Shown in pieces: positions 49,757 to 53,037 of a stretch of DNA of 53,037 bases. Positions within the stretch are counted from its first letter, which is position 1, and every line of letters starts with the position of its first letter. Under the pieces are notes generated by a model. It saw only the letters and a program-made list of their open reading frames with translations. It had not been told where the DNA came from and did not search any database. The stretch comes from Streptococcus danieliae. GTDB taxonomy: Bacteria > Bacillota > Bacilli > Lactobacillales > Streptococcaceae. The stretch is taken from positions 1-53,037 of the forward strand of contig NZ_JACBXX010000181.1 in assembly GCF_013415245.1 (NCBI RefSeq), given 5' to 3'. Position numbers and translations under genes: made by a program.

Positions 49757-51552
49757 TCAACCCTCACCTTCTCTGCATCTGTTTCCAACAAATAAAGCTG
49801 CTTGGCTACTTGTTTAATTCGGCCACCCGTCACGCGCAGATTTCGCCCCTTATTTTGACGCAAAAGAAAGGAGCGAGTCCCTTCTACATGACCTAAGGTC
49901 ACATCCAAAAAATCTCTTCCCTCATCCACCTGTAAGGTCAAGGATAAGAATCCCCCAACCTTGTTCGCAAACCGACTAGCTTCCACAAAATCGAGATCTG
50001 GCACAGCTTGCTGCAAGGCTTGCATCGAGCTACGGTAAGCTCCCAAAAGCTCATCCCAGTTCTTACCGTGACTACGGGTCTGATCCAAAATATCATCGGG
50101 ATGGATAAACTGGCTGTGGACAAAATGGGTATTTAACTCCGAAAAAACCGCCAATCTGTCAAAGTCATCCCAGTCCATCCCCGAAACTAGGCGTGGTAGG
50201 TTCAATAAACCGTCTGACCCCAGATCAAATTCCTGGGCATAGGCCCCCTCCCCCGGAAAATAGGTCGAAGCAATCCCCCTTAAATCCGGTAAAGTCGAGG
50301 CTAAAACGCTACGCCCCTCTGGACTCAAAATGTTCGATGGCGGAACATAGACACTTGGCTTCTGCCCACCATAATAAGTTGTAACCAACTGCTCCAAACT
50401 ACGTAAGGAATCTCGGATGGCTCGTTCCTGGGGCCAGGAAACATAAGCCTCTGGCATCACTTGCTCCCAAGCCTGCACTTGTAAAGGTTGATGGTTATAA
50501 CCATGGTAGGCCAACTCTCCACCCTGTTCTACAAGCATTTGCCCCAACTCCAAAGTCTCCAAATCAGGCAAAATGAGGGAAAAAGGGGGATGAACCTGCT
50601 TGTTATAACTAGCCACCAAAGCACCCGTATAAACAAGCTGCAACTCCTTTCCGAGAGCCTGCATGGCGGGCCACCAGGTCCTGGACACAAACTGATCAAA
50701 GGGTTCTTGGCGCTGCTTTGAAATCCGAATCTTTTCAGATTCACTAATGGGAGCTGGAAAATCATCCAAATAAACCACCCCAGCATCAATAACTGGATAA
50801 AGATAAACCGAATCCATCAAAGATAAGCCCAGACTGTAAATCCCTCGGTAAACCTTGTCGTAGATTCCCAGATTCATCACCACCAGTTGGCCCTCCCCTG
50901 CCTCCTTCTGCCACAGCAAGGGAAGCTCTGTCTCCGTATCCCAAGCAGGAACCCGGCAACTGGCATCCAGCTGTACTCCCCAAGCTGAATCAAAGGGATG
51001 GGCAATCGCAAAGGGACCAGCACCCCCAAGCATCAGATCCTTCTCCAAACTAATTGAAGAAACTACCTGATTCTCTTTCATTCCAGACTCAACCCCCAAC
51101 CAGTTTTGAAAGCTGGATGCCTCTTCACTGGCCTGGGGCATACCAATATACAGATGACCACCAGCCTCAACCCAGCTCTTCAAAGACGCTTGCAAGCCCT
51201 CCTGTTGCAGTAAGTCCTCTCCCAAATAATAGATGGTTCGGTAGCCCTGTAAGTCGTCTGGCAAAAATTCATGGGACAAATCGACTGTCCGATTGGACTT
51301 GCGAAAATCCTTGAGCAGTTGCTCCAGTTCCAGCTGGGCTTCCACACTACTAGGACGTTTGGAGTAGTACAAGACCAAACCTTCAACTGCTCCCTGTTGC
51401 AGACTTCGCCTATCCTTAAGCAGTTCTGAATCAACCAAATGTTTCACAGGACTGGGCGGGGGCTGATAGGACTGGGCACGGCCAATAAAAAAGAGACCCA
51501 TGCTAGCTAGAACTAGAAAGAGCAGTTGCATGGCCCATCGCAGTTTCTTCAT
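49744..51552 (-). CDS. DUF2194 protein, membrane-anchored deacetylase-like (PelA analogue)
   Basis: This 602-aa protein has one N-terminal membrane helix (about residues 7-25) and is then extracellular. It belongs to DUF2194. The N-terminal half has a Rossmann-like, glutamine-amidotransferase-type pattern (VEGLVLYYSKRP, GYRTIYYLGEDLL). The second half has VIDAGVVYLDDFPAP and LAYHGYNHQPLQ, matching the Asp-Asp and His-x3-His metal site of carbohydrate esterase 4 enzymes, so it may deacetylate the polymer. In Gram-positive Pel operons a PelA-type deacetylase fills this place. The start ATG at 51552 lies inside the preceding gene (50-nt overlap). Confidence 0.75.
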   Translation of the reverse strand: MKKLRWAMQLLFLVLASMGLFFIGRAQSYQPPPSPVKHLVDSELLKDRRSLQQGAVEGLVLYYSKRPSSVEAQLELEQLLKDFRKSNRTVDLSHEFLPDDLQGYRTIYYLGEDLLQQEGLQASLKSWVEAGGHLYIGMPQASEEASSFQNWLGVESGMKENQVVSSISLEKDLMLGGAGPFAIAHPFDSAWGVQLDASCRVPAWDTETELPLLWQKEAGEGQLVVMNLGIYDKVYRGIYSLGLSLMDSVYLYPVIDAGVVYLDDFPAPISESEKIRISKQRQEPFDQFVSRTWWPAMQALGKELQLVYTGALVASYNKQVHPPFSLILPDLETLELGQMLVEQGGELAYHGYNHQPLQVQAWEQVMPEAYVSWPQERAIRDSLRSLEQLVTTYYGGQKPSVYVPPSNILSPEGRSVLASTLPDLRGIASTYFPGEGAYAQEFDLGSDGLLNLPRLVSGMDWDDFDRLAVFSELNTHFVHSQFIHPDDILDQTRSHGKNWDELLGAYRSSMQALQQAVPDLDFVEASRFANKVGGFLSLTLQVDEGRDFLDVTLGHVEGTRSFLLRQNKGRNLRVTGGRIKQVAKQLYLLETDAEKVRVEWDS

Positions 51553-51850
51553 CCGGCTCCTCCATTCCTGTCAAAAATCCTGATAATCTATAAAAATCCA
51601 TCAATTCTTGGTAGGCCGAGCTGTCTCTTTTACCCGCTTCTTCCAAGTGCAGCAACTCCAACTCCAGTTGGTAATGCATACTGGCTAGAAAAATGGCCAA
51701 CTCTTGGCCCAAATCAGCCGGTAATTCATCCCATTGCTCGCGTAGATAGCTGACATAAACTCTTGCCTCCTGCGTGGACGTCTGCTTCAGAAGGAGACTC
51801 CGCTCCTTCCCTGTCGCCTGCTCCCAAGCAAGCCAGTCTTTCTGCTCCAT
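51503..51850 (-). CDS. Small helical protein, first gene of the Pel-like operon
   Basis: This 115-aa acidic protein is mostly helical (ELPADLGQELAIFLASMHYQLELELLHLEEAGKRDSSAYQEL), with no membrane segment or recognised domain. AAGGAGGTGCAG precedes the ATG at 51850. It overlaps the DUF2194 gene by 50 nt, so their translation is linked. Its position corresponds to where PelD or PelE lie in other operons, but it is too short for either. Function unknown. Confidence 0.55.
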   Translation of the reverse strand: MEQKDWLAWEQATGKERSLLLKQTSTQEARVYVSYLREQWDELPADLGQELAIFLASMHYQLELELLHLEEAGKRDSSAYQELMDFYRLSGFLTGMEEPDEETAMGHATALSSSS

Positions 51851-51957
51851 CTGCACCTCCTTCTACTTATCCATTCGATTTTTATTTTAAAATGAAACAA
51901 GTTTTTATTAGCTTTTTAAAAGCAAAAAAGATAGACTAGGAACAAGGAGGAAATATG
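51851..51957. promoter_or_regulatory. Divergent control region of the Pel-like operon
   Basis: AT-rich, with a small palindrome GCTTTTTAAAAGC at 51911-51923. On the minus strand a TAAAAT-type -10 is possible near 51890 but no convincing -35 is seen. No gene lies here. Confidence 0.35.
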
Positions 51958-52158
51958 ATGAAAAAAATCGGACCAGTCTATTTTATGCTTATACGAATGC
52001 TGATTTACAGCACTCTTTTCCTGAGTCATTGGGGGCTGATTCCAGATTTTCAAGCGATTCTCTACCTGCTAGCTAGCCTCTGCCTGCTCTTCGATATCTG
52101 GGAAAGTTATCAAGCCTGGCGGAACCGGGGCAAACACAGCACCAAAAAAGCTAGTTGA
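51958..52158 (+). CDS. Small membrane protein (66 aa)
   Basis: This 66-aa protein has two hydrophobic segments ([16 protein letters not shown] and [16 protein letters not shown]) and a basic C-terminus [10 protein letters not shown]. The ATG at 51958 has GGAGG 7 nt upstream; the ATG at 51955 is only 4 nt away. No family is recognised. It is divergent from the Pel-like operon and precedes peptide deformylase, without clear connection to either. Confidence 0.6.
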   Translation: MKKIGPVYFMLIRMLIYSTLFLSHWGLIPDFQAILYLLASLCLLFDIWESYQAWRNRGKHSTKKAS

Positions 52159-52217
52159 TTTTTTCAAAAAAGCAGGCCAATTATGATATAGTAGAACGTA
52201 AAGAAAAGGAGAAACGC

Positions 52218-52832
52218 ATGTCTGTAATAAAACGATTAACACGGTCATCACACCTGATTGATATGGATGATATTATCCGTGACGGCCATCCCACCCTCCG
52301 TCTGAAAGCGGAAGAAGTAACCTTCCCTCTCAGTGATGAAGAAATCATTCTGGGTGAAAAAATGCTCGGATTTCTAAGAAATTCCCAGGACCCAGTTATG
52401 GCTGAAAAAATGGGATTGCGAGGGGGCGTTGGTCTAGCTGCTCCTCAAGTAAACGTCAGCAAACGTATCATTGCTGTTCTCGTCCCTAATCCAGAAAGCC
52501 CAGACGGAGAGCCTCCTAAGGAAGCCTACAGCTTGCAAGAAGTTCTCTACAACCCTAAAATTGTCTCTCACTCCGTCCAACGAGCAGCCCTCAAAGATGG
52601 GGAAGGCTGCCTATCTGTGGATGAAGACAAACCGGGCTACGTTCTTCGCAACTCGCGGATTACGGTAGAATACTTCGATAAACACGGGGAAAAACACCGG
52701 ATTAAACTGAAAGGTTACAACTCAATTGTCGTCCAACATGAAATCGACCATATTAACGGTGTCATGTTCTATGATCGCATCAACATCCAAGAACCCTTTA
52801 AGGTGGAAGACGGACTTATCCTTTTGGACTAA
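52218..52832 (+). CDS. def: Peptide deformylase (type 2)
   Basis: This 204-aa metalloenzyme removes the N-formyl group from new proteins. It carries [14 protein letters not shown] (metal Cys) and [12 protein letters not shown] (HExxH), all three motifs intact. The insert near [20 protein letters not shown] is typical of type 2 Firmicute enzymes. The ATG at 52218 has AAAAGGAG 9 nt upstream; earlier in-frame codons are upstream leader. Confidence 0.97.
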   Translation: MSVIKRLTRSSHLIDMDDIIRDGHPTLRLKAEEVTFPLSDEEIILGEKMLGFLRNSQDPVMAEKMGLRGGVGLAAPQVNVSKRIIAVLVPNPESPDGEPPKEAYSLQEVLYNPKIVSHSVQRAALKDGEGCLSVDEDKPGYVLRNSRITVEYFDKHGEKHRIKLKGYNSIVVQHEIDHINGVMFYDRINIQEPFKVEDGLILLD

Positions 52833-52937
52833 TCAATCTCTTCCTCCATTAAGGCCCAAAATAATAGAGCCAAACAAAAAACGGAATTTCTTTCAGATTT
52901 TTGAAAGGAATGTAAGCGCGCTATAACCAAGTATAAT

Positions 52938-53037
52938 CGAGTAGAGGCTAATTTCTAGTCCCTCTCACACCACCGTGCGTGCCGTTCGGCACACGGCGGT
53001 TCAACTAACTTTTAACGCATGTCGTTTAAGATAGAAA
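52938..53037 (-). mobile_element. 3' end of a group II intron (domains V-VI), cut by the window edge
   Basis: On the minus strand the order is GAACCGCCGTGTGCCG, AACGGCACGCACGGTGG, TGTGAGAGGGAC, then CTAGAAATTAG, then CCTCTACTCGAT. The first two parts fold as a 34-nt hairpin like domain V; the rest folds as a domain VI-like stem (GAGG/CCTC, CTA/TAG). The GTGGTGTGAGAGG stretch is common at the 3' ends of bacterial group II introns. The reverse transcriptase gene would lie to the right, outside the window. Confidence 0.8.

Overview
The window looks like a chromosomal segment of a Streptococcus (genus-level call only; resemblance to the S. suis group is an impression). Supporting signs are the typical streptococcal forms of L13, S9, S15, PNPase, CysS, Mini-III, PepF and AsnA, a DhaS/DhaQ-controlled dihydroxyacetone kinase operon, a TrpXYZ-like transporter, and consistent AAGGAGG ribosome binding sites. 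I saw no rRNA, tRNA or CRISPR array.

Layout. 1-1.5 kb: edge of a possible IS630-like transposase, then divergent Crp/Fnr and ArgR regulators, the pair usually found beside arginine deiminase genes. 1.6-5.7 kb: ABC transporter with two tandem substrate-binding lipoproteins, preceded by a long leader that contains a 19-codon Tyr/Phe-rich leader peptide, competing hairpins and an intrinsic terminator. 5.8-9.9 kb: an orphan AAA ATPase behind a 29-bp tandem repeat, then a PepSY protein with a two-component system. 9.9-18.6 kb: a PTS and phospho-glycosidase locus (EIIC, DUF3284, EIIA, EIIB, PRD activator, GH170/MupG-like, GH1, GH4) with candidate cre sites and an unannotated 54-aa membrane protein. 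18.6-23.8 kb: glycerate kinase and a decaying cluster of a truncated YcaO-like gene plus two ABC exporters, one with a nonsense codon. 23.9-27.5 kb: dhaKLM divergent from dhaS-dhaQ, with a clear DhaS-type operator. 27.8-31.9 kb: asnA-KTSC, an ArAE-family membrane protein, a probable CiaR-dependent small RNA, a YkgJ protein and a DUF4143 ATPase with paired palindromes. 32-36.4 kb: accessory stretch with GNAT, a duplicated SDR tail, two toxin-antitoxin loci whose toxins are both broken, SDR with MerR, and a DUF1643 protein. 36.5-47.1 kb: housekeeping block (rpsI, rplM, NYN RNase, rlmB, mrnC, cysS, pnp, pepF, rpsO, rsuA). 47.1-51.9 kb: a reduced Pel-like polysaccharide operon (PelG-like, PelF, DUF2194 deacetylase-like, small unknown). 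52-53 kb: small membrane protein, peptide deformylase, and the 3' end of a group II intron entering from the right.

The most interesting items are the Tyr/Phe leader-peptide attenuator (5.4-5.7 kb), the csRNA-like small RNA with a CiaR direct repeat (30.06-30.19 kb), the eroded YcaO/ABC peptide locus (19.9-23.8 kb), the iteron-like repeats before the AAA ATPase (5.76-5.85 kb), and the Pel-like operon that has no visible c-di-GMP receptor.
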